Assembly: GCA_035301985.1 (NCBI GenBank)
Contig: DATGTE010000023.1
Coordinates: forward strand, 209,189-273,188
Length of the DNA stretch: 64,000 nt
Reading direction: 5' to 3'
Source of the DNA: DASUXY01 sp035301985
Lineage (GTDB): Bacteria; Bacillota; Bacilli; Bacillales; Amphibacillaceae
In this document: positions 7,810-16,126 of the stretch, piece after piece
Position numbering within the stretch: the stretch's first letter is position 1
How the letters are laid out: each line of letters begins with the position of its first letter
Notes under the pieces: generated by a model
Seen by the model: the letters and a program-made list of their open reading frames with translations, nothing else
Database searches by the model: none
Told to the model about the DNA's origin: nothing
Program-made: the position numbers and the translations under genes

Positions 7810-9177
7810 TTAACCGATGATCATCCGCTCCTTTGGAAAATGATAGTTACCACGATGATTGTTATTTTGAAATGTAAACAAAAAGTTAAGAATACCTACT
7901 CTTCCGATGAACATTAATAACATGAGGATCGTTTTGCTTATTGACGACAAATCACTGGTAATCCCAAGGCTTAGCCCAACCGTTCCAAATGCTGATGTCA
8001 CTTCAAATAACAACTGTATCATGGAAAAAGGTTCAAGTATAGACAATGTTAACAGTGAAAAAAATACGATGATGATAGCTAATAATGCAACAGTTACCGC
8101 CTTCGTCAAATCCTCTTCATATATTTCTCTTTTAAAGAGGCGTATACTTTCTCCCCCTCTAGCGTAAGTAATGATAAAAATAACGACTAACGCAAAAGTG
8201 GTCGTCCGGATTCCACCCCCCGTACTACTTGGTGATGCCCCGATAAACATGAGAAAAGACATGAAAAGTTGAGTAGGCTCGGTAAATTCACTGACATCCA
8301 TCGTTGACAATCCAGCACTTCTCGTTGTAACCGATTGAAACAATGCATAGAAAAGCTTTTCATGCCACAACTTCCCTGAAAGAAAATAACTTCTTTCTAG
8401 TATGTAAATAAATAGAGTCCCGACCGCCACTAAAGTAAAAAAAGTTGAAGTCGTTACCTTCGTAAACAAACTAAAGCGAAAAAACTGACGTTGATCTCTC
8501 GATGTAAATAAATACTCTTTTACTTCAATTAAGACCGGAAAACCGATGGCACCAAAAATAATTAATAACATGGTAATCATTTGCACAAAATAATCATTTT
8601 GGTAAAAATGTAACGATTGTCCCGTGATATCAAATCCTCCGTTTGAAACGGCACTAATCGTACTAAAAAAGCCATGAAAATATGCTTCACTTACCGAAGG
8701 AAAATATCGCAAATAATATGTTCCAAGGATGACAAAGCCTATGAATTCAATGATGAGAAGTACCAAAAATATTTCCTTAATAAATCGTACCATCCCTCGT
8801 AATTTTGTTTGATTTTGGTCAGTCATAATGAGTCGACGACCTTTTAATCCAATTCTTTTTCCGAGTAAGATCCATATAAACGTACCCATCCCCATAACAC
8901 CAACTGCACCGAGCTGTAAAATACAAGCCAACATAACGATGCCTGTCGTACTAAATGTATCGGCAATCGTAATGGTCGTTAACCCAGTAACGCTGAGTGC
9001 ACTAACCGCAGTAAATACAACATCGATAAATGATACTTGGACACCTTCTTGATAAGCAACCGGAAGTGATAAAAGAATCGTCGATAGTATGACTGCAACG
9101 AAATAAAAAAATAAAATCATCCGAACGGGTGATGAGTGGATAGGTCGCCGTGGGAAAGTATTTTTTAACATTAGCAT
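7810..9177 (-). CDS. ktrD: KtrB/KtrD-type potassium channel subunit (TrkH family)
   Basis: The 455-residue protein is the membrane pore of a Ktr potassium uptake system. Four M1-P-M2 repeats are visible, each with a filter glycine: SVTGL, SNGGF, TRSAGL and GTVGL. The intramembrane gate region ASPSSTGGGIRTTT is in repeat three. AAGGAGG stands 7 nt before ATG 9177. No ktrC-type RCK gene is adjacent, as for B. subtilis ktrD, whose partner KtrC is encoded elsewhere; KtrB versus KtrD is decided only on that ground. A dyad near the stop codon may end transcription. Confidence 0.88.
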   Translation of the reverse strand: MLMLKNTFPRRPIHSSPVRMILFFYFVAVILSTILLSLPVAYQEGVQVSFIDVVFTAVSALSVTGLTTITIADTFSTTGIVMLACILQLGAVGVMGMGTFIWILLGKRIGLKGRRLIMTDQNQTKLRGMVRFIKEIFLVLLIIEFIGFVILGTYYLRYFPSVSEAYFHGFFSTISAVSNGGFDITGQSLHFYQNDYFVQMITMLLIIFGAIGFPVLIEVKEYLFTSRDQRQFFRFSLFTKVTTSTFFTLVAVGTLFIYILERSYFLSGKLWHEKLFYALFQSVTTRSAGLSTMDVSEFTEPTQLFMSFLMFIGASPSSTGGGIRTTTFALVVIFIITYARGGESIRLFKREIYEEDLTKAVTVALLAIIIVFFSLLTLSILEPFSMIQLLFEVTSAFGTVGLSLGITSDLSSISKTILMLLMFIGRVGILNFLFTFQNNNHRGNYHFPKERMIIG

Positions 9178-9321
9178 GCGACTACCTCCTTAAACGACTT
9201 GCCAGTAATAAAACGAATGTCGAGTCATTATGGACGTATTATTTCTTTATTAGACCATATCTTCTCATTAATTAAAAGTAAATAGATGAAACGTTTGCGT
9301 CATGTTGCCACCATTTTTCAT

Positions 9322-9358
9322 AAAAAAAGCTGTACCGTTTGTTAGTTCTAGGTACAGC
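9322..9358 (-). terminator. Intrinsic terminator of the moeA-moaA-ywpF operon
   Basis: An 8-bp stem (GCTGTACC 9329-9336 with GGTACAGC 9351-9358) is preceded on the plus strand by seven A, which is a T-run for minus-strand transcripts. It directly follows the ywpF stop. Confidence 0.75.
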
Positions 9359-9367
9359 GTCATTATA

Positions 9368-9778
9368 CTATATCAGTTGTTTAAATCTATCCAATAACTC
9401 TTCTCCTTGATAGCCTTTCTGAATCAAAGTACGTAACGTCTCTTCTATTTTACTTTGACGTTGGTCGACGATTTTTCCCATAAATAAAACGTTCATCTGA
9501 TCGCCTATCGTATTGATTCCAATAATGGAAGTAATAAATGTAGCTGGTGGATTACTTTTCTTCGTAATCTTCACCTCTAACATGATTTCTTCTCTTTCAC
9601 GTTCTAGTCGTTTGAAAAGGTCCATATATTGCTGTTCGATATAGGCTTCAATGACCCAACGATCGTGTTCATCTTCCCGGTTAATAATCAACCCATCCAA
9701 AAGTTCGATATCGTGTTCAAGAATGTCATCCTTTACACTTTCGATAATGGACAATGTTTTCAGTTTGAATGTTTTCAT
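9368..9778 (-). CDS. YwpF-like protein
   Basis: The 136-residue protein starts MKTFKLKTLSIIE and carries LLDGLIINREDEHDRWVIEA and KGYQGEELLDRFK, which fit the YwpF family as I remember it. It is soluble and acidic, without membrane segments. ATG 9778 has GAAGGTGAAT upstream; the longer frame would read back into moaA. It is the last gene of the molybdopterin operon by position, but no molybdenum role is known to me. Confidence 0.6.
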   Translation of the reverse strand: MKTFKLKTLSIIESVKDDILEHDIELLDGLIINREDEHDRWVIEAYIEQQYMDLFKRLEREREEIMLEVKITKKSNPPATFITSIIGINTIGDQMNVLFMGKIVDQRQSKIEETLRTLIQKGYQGEELLDRFKQLI

Positions 9779-9812
9779 GCATTCACCTTCTTCATTCAAC
9801 ACAAAATCACGG

Positions 9813-10835
9813 TCAACCGCCGATATAGGACATCTCGATTTTCTCTCGATCCTCATGTTTACGTTCTGACCGTTCTTCAGAATATCGATCCGTTCGTAAG
9901 GTCCATAAACGCGTCAAGAGCTCTTTCAGTTGCGGATCGTCTAGTCCTTGGCGCATTTTTTCTTTAATATCAAAACCACTTGAAGCAAATAGACATGTAT
10001 AAAGCTTCCCATCAGCGGATAAACGCAAACGCGTACACGTTCCGCAAAATGAATCTGTAACAGATGAAATGACGCCGATTTCACCATCTCCGTCTCTATA
10101 ACGATAACGGGAAGCAACTTCGCCATAATAATTTGCCTTTAAAGGCTCCAACGGCATTTCCGCATGAATCGTTTCAATGATTCCTCGCTTAGAAACAACA
10201 AAATTTTCATCCCATTCGTTGTGATTACCGACATCCATGAATTCAATAAAGCGTAAAATGATATCTTTTCCCTTAAAGTAGCGTGCCATCGGAATGATCT
10301 GGTCCTCATTCATTCCTTTTTTTACGACCATATTAATTTTCACTTGGAGTCCAGCCTTTTGTGCCGCTTCGATCCCTTTCAAAACTGGAAGTGTAACGAC
10401 GCCTTTACCATTAATCTTTTTAAAGGCTTCATCTTCAATAGCGTCTAAGCTAATATTTACACGTTGTAAGCCAGCTTCCTTCAAGACTTGAGCTTTTCTC
10501 GGAAGAAAAATTCCATTTGTCGTTAAAGCTATATCTTCAATACCTTCTATTTTTGTTAACCTGTGAATCAATTGATCCAAGTTTTTTCGCATCAAGGGTT
10601 CCCCACCCGTAATCCGAATTTTGTCGATCCCTAACCTAGCAAAGAGTTGTGCCAAGCGGACAATTTCATCAAAACTTAACAATTCTTCTTGAGGCAAAAA
10701 TGAATAATCATCTCCGAAAATTTCCTTAGGCATACAGTACGTACATCTTAAATTACATTGATCAATGACTGAAATGCGTAAATCTTTAAGCATTCTGCCA
10801 AACTGATCTCGAACTGGTGTACTTCCGCTTACCAT
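9813..10835 (-). CDS. moaA: GTP 3',8-cyclase MoaA
   Basis: This 340-residue radical SAM enzyme makes 3',8-cyclo-GTP, the first step of molybdenum cofactor synthesis. The N-terminal cluster motif is CNLRCTYC, with GGEPLMR for SAM binding. The C-terminal cluster cysteines are in SFCGTCTRLRLSADGKLYTC. ATG 10835 is chosen: AAGGAGTGATGGT precedes it. It begins 4 nt after the moeA stop, so the two are co-transcribed and probably translationally coupled. No terminal GG is needed in MoaA of this type. Confidence 0.94.
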   Translation of the reverse strand: MVSGSTPVRDQFGRMLKDLRISVIDQCNLRCTYCMPKEIFGDDYSFLPQEELLSFDEIVRLAQLFARLGIDKIRITGGEPLMRKNLDQLIHRLTKIEGIEDIALTTNGIFLPRKAQVLKEAGLQRVNISLDAIEDEAFKKINGKGVVTLPVLKGIEAAQKAGLQVKINMVVKKGMNEDQIIPMARYFKGKDIILRFIEFMDVGNHNEWDENFVVSKRGIIETIHAEMPLEPLKANYYGEVASRYRYRDGDGEIGVISSVTDSFCGTCTRLRLSADGKLYTCLFASSGFDIKEKMRQGLDDPQLKELLTRLWTLRTDRYSEERSERKHEDREKIEMSYIGG

Positions 10836-10839
10836 ACCA

Positions 10840-12108
10840 TCACTCCTTAAAGACTGCTTGGCCCTCCGGTTCATTTAACAGTAACACATCAACCACTGAA
10901 CCTGCTTTGAAGCCTCTTGTTCCACCTGGTAACTCCATCAAACATGTCGTATGAGCTAACGATGAAACGACGTTCGACTTATCCTTTCCAGCTAAATGAA
11001 CGTACAATTCACCGTTTTCATACGTTGTATAACTACGAACGAATCGTGTAAATGGATTCGCCTTTGAAAAATCTTCTGCTAAAATCGCTGTCGTTCGTTG
11101 TAAAAAAGGCTTCGGATTAAATAAATAATACTGAATGACGGGTCGTACATACAATTCGAAGCCAACATAACAAGCAGATGGATTTCCTGATAAACCGAAT
11201 AAAAACTGATCATCCTTCATGGCTACAGTTGTTACACTTCCAGGCCGCATGGCTATCTTGTTAAACAAAACATTCGCGCCGAGCTTTTCATAAATGTCTG
11301 GCATCAGATCATAGTCGCCTACAGATACTCCACCTGTAGTGATGAGAAAATCAACTTCGTCAAGGGCCCGCTCGATGATTTCATAACTCGGGGTTAATTC
11401 ATCGGCCATTTTGCCATAATATATATAGTCTGCGCCAGCGCGTTGAATTTGTGAAGCAATCATATATGCATTTGAATTCCGTATTTTCCCTTCTTCAAGG
11501 GGTTCGTCTATTTCTAACAATTCTGTTCCCGTTGCTAAAATACCAACGACTGGTTTTTTACTTACAGCTACTTGATGATATCCAAATGTCGCTAATAGAG
11601 CCTTAACCCCAGGATTAATCAATGTTCCTTGTTTGATTAATGTACTTCCTTTTTGAACTTCCGATCCTTCTTCAATAATATTTTGACCACTGGACATCGT
11701 TCGTTTAATGGACATGAATTTTTTTCCATTCTTTTCATAAGTTTGACACACTTCAAACATAGCAACACAATCTGCTCCGTCCGGAATCTTTGCACCGGTC
11801 ATGATTCTTGTCGCTTGCCCTTTTTTCAATGTCACTTGAGGTACTTGTCCAGCACCAATATGTTCAACAACTTCAAATTCTACGGGGTTTTTTAAAGATG
11901 CGTTTTCAGTATCGACTGCGCGAAGTGCAAAACCGTCGTAAGGGGATTTATCGAAGGAAGGTACGTGATTTGTTGCTATAATTGGTTCCGCTAATCGTCT
12001 ATTATCACATTTTTCAAACGAAATCGTTTCCTTTTCTCCTAATTTACGGTGGGCCATCACAAGCTGAATAGCCTCTTCAACTGGTATTGGTTTACGTAAT
12101 TCTACCAC
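10840..12108 (-). CDS. moeA: Molybdopterin molybdenumtransferase MoeA
   Basis: The 422-residue enzyme inserts molybdate into adenylylated molybdopterin. Family blocks are PSFDKSPYDGFALR, RIMTGAKIPDGADCV, GILATGTEL, TTGGVSVGDYD, and GLSGNPSACYVGFEL. The C-terminal domain IV is present. GTG 12108 is preferred (AAAGGGTGATCCTC upstream); GTG 12117 overlaps the ribosome binding site. It is the first gene of the moeA-moaA-ywpF operon. Other moa/mob genes must lie elsewhere. Confidence 0.93.
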   Translation of the reverse strand: MVELRKPIPVEEAIQLVMAHRKLGEKETISFEKCDNRRLAEPIIATNHVPSFDKSPYDGFALRAVDTENASLKNPVEFEVVEHIGAGQVPQVTLKKGQATRIMTGAKIPDGADCVAMFEVCQTYEKNGKKFMSIKRTMSSGQNIIEEGSEVQKGSTLIKQGTLINPGVKALLATFGYHQVAVSKKPVVGILATGTELLEIDEPLEEGKIRNSNAYMIASQIQRAGADYIYYGKMADELTPSYEIIERALDEVDFLITTGGVSVGDYDLMPDIYEKLGANVLFNKIAMRPGSVTTVAMKDDQFLFGLSGNPSACYVGFELYVRPVIQYYLFNPKPFLQRTTAILAEDFSKANPFTRFVRSYTTYENGELYVHLAGKDKSNVVSSLAHTTCLMELPGGTRGFKAGSVVDVLLLNEPEGQAVFKE

Positions 12109-12339
12109 GAGGATCACCCTTTAACATAAATTGTATGAACATGTCTAGTTTAACAAATTTTATAAGCAAATGATATATAGACTACATGATTATTCCATAA
12201 AAAGGATATAAAAGTAATAAATTGTGACATCTCGTAACAAAAATACTTTGTAGAGACTACAACGGAAAAAAATAGCAAGTATATTTTTGCCACCTAAATA
12301 AAACGATAAGTAATGATTCGAATAAAGGAGGAACAGAAA

Positions 12340-12546
12340 ATGACTGTCGGAAGCCAAATAAAACAAACATTAGCTGGACTTAAAAGCGCCCAGGCTAGCT
12401 TTGAACAATTCGCTTTACAGACGGAAAATCAACAAGCTAAACAGTTGTATGAAAATGCAGCACAGCAAACACAAACCATCGTACAGAGTGTCGAAAATCG
12501 GGTCAACCAAATCGAGAAGGAAGAACCACAATATAAAGGCTTTTAA
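12340..12546 (+). CDS. DUF1657 protein, first gene of spoVA2mob-type operon
   Basis: The 68-residue helical protein reads MTVGSQIKQTLAGLKSAQAS and ends EKEEPQYKGF, the DUF1657 pattern. A second copy (15007) and a C-terminal copy inside the DUF421 protein (15226) share TV/GS..., the Gln-rich helix and EEPQYK. AAAGGAGGA precedes ATG 12340. Genes of this family accompany spoVA in the mobile heat-resistance operon of Bacillus; the molecular role is unknown to me. Expression late in the forespore under sigma-G is likely from context, but I could not find a convincing sigma-G promoter. Confidence 0.88.
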   Translation: MTVGSQIKQTLAGLKSAQASFEQFALQTENQQAKQLYENAAQQTQTIVQSVENRVNQIEKEEPQYKGF

Positions 12547-12561
12547 CAATGAAATGTATGT

Positions 12562-12585
12562 AAGGGTGGGTAAAACTGCCCTTTT
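12562..12585 (+). terminator. Weak hairpin, possible attenuator inside the spoVA-type operon
   Basis: AAGGG (12562-12566) can pair with CCCTT (12579-12583), extended by G-U pairs, with a following run of T. It lies between the first DUF1657 gene and the lipoprotein gene and may reduce downstream transcription or stabilise the mRNA. Confidence 0.35.
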
Positions 12586-12615
12586 CATATACGTATATGG
12601 AAGTGGGGAATTGAT

Positions 12616-13080
12616 ATGCCAAATAAACGAATCATCGCCTCATATATAATGATAACTCTTTTATTGTTTGGATGTAACATGAATTCAGAAACAGGCCTTA
12701 GCGAACAAGGTCATCATACACAGTTTACAAAAATTTCAACAGATCAATCGATAGATCAACACATCTCAAATCAGGTCAAAGAAAAATTAGCAACAAATGA
12801 AGACATTAGTCATGTAAAAGCTGTTAATTCCCAAAAACATATTGCAATAGCCTTTGAAGTGCCACATCTTAAACGATTTCAATTACAAAAAATTAAGAAG
12901 CAAGTTAAAAATGATATAAAAAAACAATTCCCAAACATGAAAGTGGAAGTATCTACGGATCAAAAAATTGTCTTGGAACTTGAACGTTTAGAAAAGAAAC
13001 TGCAAACGCAGTCCTTGAGTGATAAAAAATTAAAAAAAGAACTGAAACGCATCATCGAACTTATGAAAGAGCAAACATGA
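12616..13080 (+). CDS. YhcN/YlaJ-type sporulation lipoprotein
   Basis: The 154-residue protein begins with a lipoprotein signal; the lipobox is LLLFGC with cysteine near residue 20. The mature part has the YhcN/YlaJ layout: a polar linker, then a beta-alpha domain (ISHVKAVNSQKHIAIAFEV, KVEVSTDQKIV) and a charged helical C-terminus. GGGGAATTGAT precedes ATG 12616. It is the second gene of the operon, as in spoVA2mob. It is presumably anchored to the outer face of the inner forespore membrane. Confidence 0.8.
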   Translation: MPNKRIIASYIMITLLLFGCNMNSETGLSEQGHHTQFTKISTDQSIDQHISNQVKEKLATNEDISHVKAVNSQKHIAIAFEVPHLKRFQLQKIKKQVKNDIKKQFPNMKVEVSTDQKIVLELERLEKKLQTQSLSDKKLKKELKRIIELMKEQT

Positions 13081-13101
13081 ACATGGAGAGAGTGACATAT
13101 T

Positions 13102-13581
13102 ATGGCGGATCAAAAAAAGAAGAACTTACCCCCTGAAGCACAAGATTATCAATCTTTTCAAGAAAAAAGAAACACAAAAACACCATTGTTAAAAAATTGT
13201 CTCAAAGCTTTTTTTGTTGGCGGATTTATTTGTTTGATTGGCCAATTTATTACTACATTTTATATTTATTTTTTTGATTTCACTGAACAAACAGCAGGTA
13301 ATCCGACGGTTGCCACATTGATTTTTATAACGATGCTCTTGACAGGATTCGGTGTGTATGACCGCATTGGTCAATTTGCTGGAGCGGGTTCAAGCGTTCC
13401 TGTTACAGGATTTGGTAACTCGGTCATATCCGCCGCCATTGAACATCGTACAGAAGGCTTCGTTCTAGGGGTCGGAGGCAATATGTTCAAATTAGCAGGT
13501 TCGGTCATATTGTTCGGCGTTTTTTCTGCATTTGTCATCGCCCTTATTAAAACAATTCTCATCCAATGGGGTGGATTTTAA
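13102..13581 (+). CDS. spoVAC: Stage V sporulation protein AC
   Basis: The 159-residue membrane protein forms part of the SpoVA channel that takes up dipicolinic acid into the forespore and releases it in germination. After a polar N-terminus (PPEAQDYQSFQEKRNTK) come four hydrophobic segments with GGFICLIGQF and GAGSSVPVTGFGNS, the SpoVAC/SpoVAE signature. GGAGAGAGTG lies upstream of ATG 13102. Its stop overlaps the spoVAD start by one base (TAATG), which indicates coupled translation. Confidence 0.93.
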   Translation: MADQKKKNLPPEAQDYQSFQEKRNTKTPLLKNCLKAFFVGGFICLIGQFITTFYIYFFDFTEQTAGNPTVATLIFITMLLTGFGVYDRIGQFAGAGSSVPVTGFGNSVISAAIEHRTEGFVLGVGGNMFKLAGSVILFGVFSAFVIALIKTILIQWGGF

Positions 13582-14588
13582 TGTTATCTGGGCATCGAAC
13601 ATGGATCTTTGACCAACAACCTGTGATTATTTCAACGGCTACGGTTGGGGGGCCTGTTGAAGCAAGAGGAAAAATACCGGAAGCGTTTGATATATTACAT
13701 GATGATTTATGGCTTCAACAAGAATCCTTTGAAAAGGCACAACAAATTATGATGGAAGAAGCTTGTCAACATACCATTAAAAATAGCCCGATTGAAAAAG
13801 AGCAAGTAGAATTTTTTATAAGCGGGGATTTAATTAACCAAATTACTCCGACAAGCTTTGCAGCACACACGATAGATGTACCTTATTTTGGACTTTTTAG
13901 TGCTTGTGCGACATCCATGGAAAGCTTAGCATTAGCTGCGTTAATGATCAATAGCAACGGAGCAAACTATATATTAAGTGGCACAGCAAGCCATAACGCC
14001 GCCACTGAGAAACAATTCCGTTATCCGACGGAATATGGTGGACAAAAACCGACAACTGCCCAATATACGGTCACAGGAGCTGGCTGTTGTCTCGTAGCAA
14101 AACAAGGTAAAGGCCCACGAATTACATCTGCAACCATCGGTAAAGTTGTCGATATGGGAATAACGGATCCTTTCAACATGGGGGCCGCCATGGCTCCAGC
14201 AGCAGTCGATACAATTATCGCTCATTTAAAAGAAAGGAATGTTGATCCGTCCTATTACGATTACATTGTGACGGGTGATCTCGGTCATATCGGGAGAGAA
14301 ACGTCCATTGATCTATTGCGTCAACGAGGAATTGATATCCAAGAGAATCAATATGTTGACTGTGGCTTAACAATTTATCGTGAAGATCAATCTGTTCTAT
14401 CCGGCGGAAGTGGAACTGCATGTTCTGCTGTCGGAGTCTATGGACACTATTTAAAACTGTTAGAAAAAGGTGAAGCACAACGGATTTTGTCAGTAGCCAC
14501 CGGGTCTTTACATTCACCATTAAGTGTGCAACAAAAGAATTCAATTCCATGCATTGCACACGCTGTATCTATTGAATCTGGGAGTTGA
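13581..14588 (+). CDS. spoVAD: Stage V sporulation protein AD
   Basis: The 335-residue soluble protein has a thiolase-like fold and binds dipicolinic acid in B. subtilis. Features seen are TWIFDQQPVIISTATVGGPV near the start, PYFGLFSACATSMESLALAA, and a C-terminal SGGSGTACSAVG. ATG 13581 has GGGGTGG 6 nt upstream. It belongs to the operon with spoVAC and spoVAEb. Confidence 0.93.
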   Translation: MLSGHRTWIFDQQPVIISTATVGGPVEARGKIPEAFDILHDDLWLQQESFEKAQQIMMEEACQHTIKNSPIEKEQVEFFISGDLINQITPTSFAAHTIDVPYFGLFSACATSMESLALAALMINSNGANYILSGTASHNAATEKQFRYPTEYGGQKPTTAQYTVTGAGCCLVAKQGKGPRITSATIGKVVDMGITDPFNMGAAMAPAAVDTIIAHLKERNVDPSYYDYIVTGDLGHIGRETSIDLLRQRGIDIQENQYVDCGLTIYREDQSVLSGGSGTACSAVGVYGHYLKLLEKGEAQRILSVATGSLHSPLSVQQKNSIPCIAHAVSIESGS

Positions 14589-14594
14589 TATTCC

Positions 14595-14945
14595 ATGATC
14601 TATTTTTGGGCATTTGTTGTCGGTGGATTGATTTGCGTCATTGGACAAATTATGTTTGACGTATTTAAGATGTCACCAGGACATACGTTGAGTACCCTTG
14701 TCGTCGCTGGAGCAATACTCGATGGATTCGGATGGTATGAACCATTAATTGACTTCGCTGGGGCAGGTGCAACGGTACCGATTACTAGTTTTGGGAATTC
14801 GCTCGTTCACGGAGCAATGGCCGAAGCGGAAGAACACGGCCTAATCGGTGTCATCACTGGAATGTTTGAAGTGACAAGCTCTGGAATATCGGCAGCGATT
14901 ATATTCGGGATGATCGGAGCTTTATTGTTCAAACCAAAAGGATAG
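14595..14945 (+). CDS. spoVAE: Stage V sporulation protein AE (SpoVAEb)
   Basis: The 116-residue membrane protein resembles SpoVAC in its core: GGLICVIGQIMFD, DGFGWYEPLIDFAGAGATVP and TSFGNSLVHGAM. These match SpoVAEb. GGGAGTTGAT precedes ATG 14595, 6 nt after spoVAD. It is thought to form the channel with SpoVAC. No spoVAEa or spoVAF is present, as in the mobile-type operon. Confidence 0.92.
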   Translation: MIYFWAFVVGGLICVIGQIMFDVFKMSPGHTLSTLVVAGAILDGFGWYEPLIDFAGAGATVPITSFGNSLVHGAMAEAEEHGLIGVITGMFEVTSSGISAAIIFGMIGALLFKPKG

Positions 14946-15006
14946 CAAGAAGACGAATGGCCCTCCTTCACATGAAATTTAATGCAAATCGAAAGGAGCA
15001 TTGACA

Positions 15007-15207
15007 ATGACTGTTGGTTCTGACGTTCGCACATGTTTAGCCAATATTAAGAACATCGAATCTACATTAAATACGTTAGCGATGCAAACAACCGATGACG
15101 ACACAAAAAAAGCTCTACAATCAGCACAACAGATCATCCTACAAATCAAATATGATTTAAATAAGCAATTGCAACTACTTTTAAATGAAGAACCCCAATA
15201 TAAATAA
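15007..15207 (+). CDS. Second DUF1657 protein of the spoVA operon
   Basis: The 66-residue protein begins MTVGSDVRTCLANIKNIEST and ends NEEPQYK, matching the first DUF1657 gene of the operon. ATG 15007 is chosen because GGAG lies 8 nt upstream; TTG 15001 is too close. It sits between spoVAEb and the DUF421 gene, the position it has in spoVA2mob. Confidence 0.87.
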   Translation: MTVGSDVRTCLANIKNIESTLNTLAMQTTDDDTKKALQSAQQIILQIKYDLNKQLQLLLNEEPQYK

Positions 15208-15225
15208 TAGAAAGGATCAGCACTT

Positions 15226-16083
15226 ATGCCTGAGTGGATTGAAATCATTGTCCGATCTTCCATTTTACTTATTGCACTCTTTCTCATTACAAAATGGCTC
15301 GGAAAGAAACAAATTTCACAATTCAATACGTTTGATTATATTTCTAGTATTGTTTTAGGAGGGATTGTTGCTATTCATTCCAGCACATTACAATATCCTC
15401 TCTATTATGGACTATTTGCAATGCTCATCTGGTTTAGTATTCCGCTTTTCATCAGACTCATATCTTTAAAAAGCAAAACATTTCGTGATTTTACGCAAGG
15501 CACAAGTACCATCATCATTCAAAATGGAAAAATAATGGAAGATAATTTAAAAAAAGAAGGCTTTTCTACAGATGACTTACTGCACCAGCTTCGCCAAAAG
15601 GATGTTTTTAATATAGCTGATGTTGAATTTGCCGTATTAGAGCCTTCCGGGGCAATGAGTGTATTACCAAAGAAAGACTACATCCCACCAACTGCCAAAG
15701 ATTTAGGCTTGCAATTAGCTCCTCATAAAGAACCCCAAACCGTGATTATGGATGGAAAAGTATTGTTAGAACCACTTGCTAATCTATCCTTAAATCCGAC
15801 ATGGCTCGAAACAGAACTCGAAAAGTTAAACGTCAGTATTGAAAATGTCTTTTTAGGCCAAGTCGATCATGATGGTCAATTAACAGTTGATTTGTACGAT
15901 GATCAATTCGTTGTCCCGAATCCGACACAAAAGCCACTCCTGTTGGCGACGATGAAAAAATGTCAAGCGGATTTAGAGCTATTTGCACTTGCAACAAAAA
16001 ACAAACAATCGAAACAAATGTATGAAACAAATAGTCAACGTATGCAAAAAGCAATCGAACGTGTTGAACGATATTTACAATAA
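15226..16083 (+). CDS. DUF421-DUF1657 membrane protein (YetF/2Duf type)
   Basis: The 285-residue protein has three N-terminal membrane helices (residues about 5-85) and two YetF-type DUF421 cytoplasmic domains (around residues 95-225, with FNIADVEFAVLEPSGAMSVL). A C-terminal DUF1657 domain (about 225-285, including LFALATKNKQSKQMYE) follows. This fusion is the 2Duf protein of the mobile spoVA operon, reported to be mainly responsible for raised wet-heat resistance of spores. AGAAAGGATCAGCACTT precedes ATG 15226. It is the last gene before a terminator. Confidence 0.88.
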   Translation: MPEWIEIIVRSSILLIALFLITKWLGKKQISQFNTFDYISSIVLGGIVAIHSSTLQYPLYYGLFAMLIWFSIPLFIRLISLKSKTFRDFTQGTSTIIIQNGKIMEDNLKKEGFSTDDLLHQLRQKDVFNIADVEFAVLEPSGAMSVLPKKDYIPPTAKDLGLQLAPHKEPQTVIMDGKVLLEPLANLSLNPTWLETELEKLNVSIENVFLGQVDHDGQLTVDLYDDQFVVPNPTQKPLLLATMKKCQADLELFALATKNKQSKQMYETNSQRMQKAIERVERYLQ

Positions 16084-16116
16084 CGAAGGTGTTTCGAACA
16101 AAACACCTTCGCTTTC
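16084..16116 (+). terminator. Terminator of the spoVA-type operon
   Basis: A perfect 11-bp stem (CGAAGGTGTTT 16084-16094 with 16101-16111), loop CGAACA, begins right after the stop codon. It is followed by only a short CTTTC, so it may act in both directions with convergent yogA. Confidence 0.7.
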
Positions 16117-16126
16117 ATGGCGTCCT

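Noticed and set aside
12279..12310. Sigma-G promoter of the spoVA-type operon
   Set aside because: GTATA at 12279 resembles the -35, but the expected CATNHTA -10 is not found at 17-18 bp; only CGATAAGTA is near.
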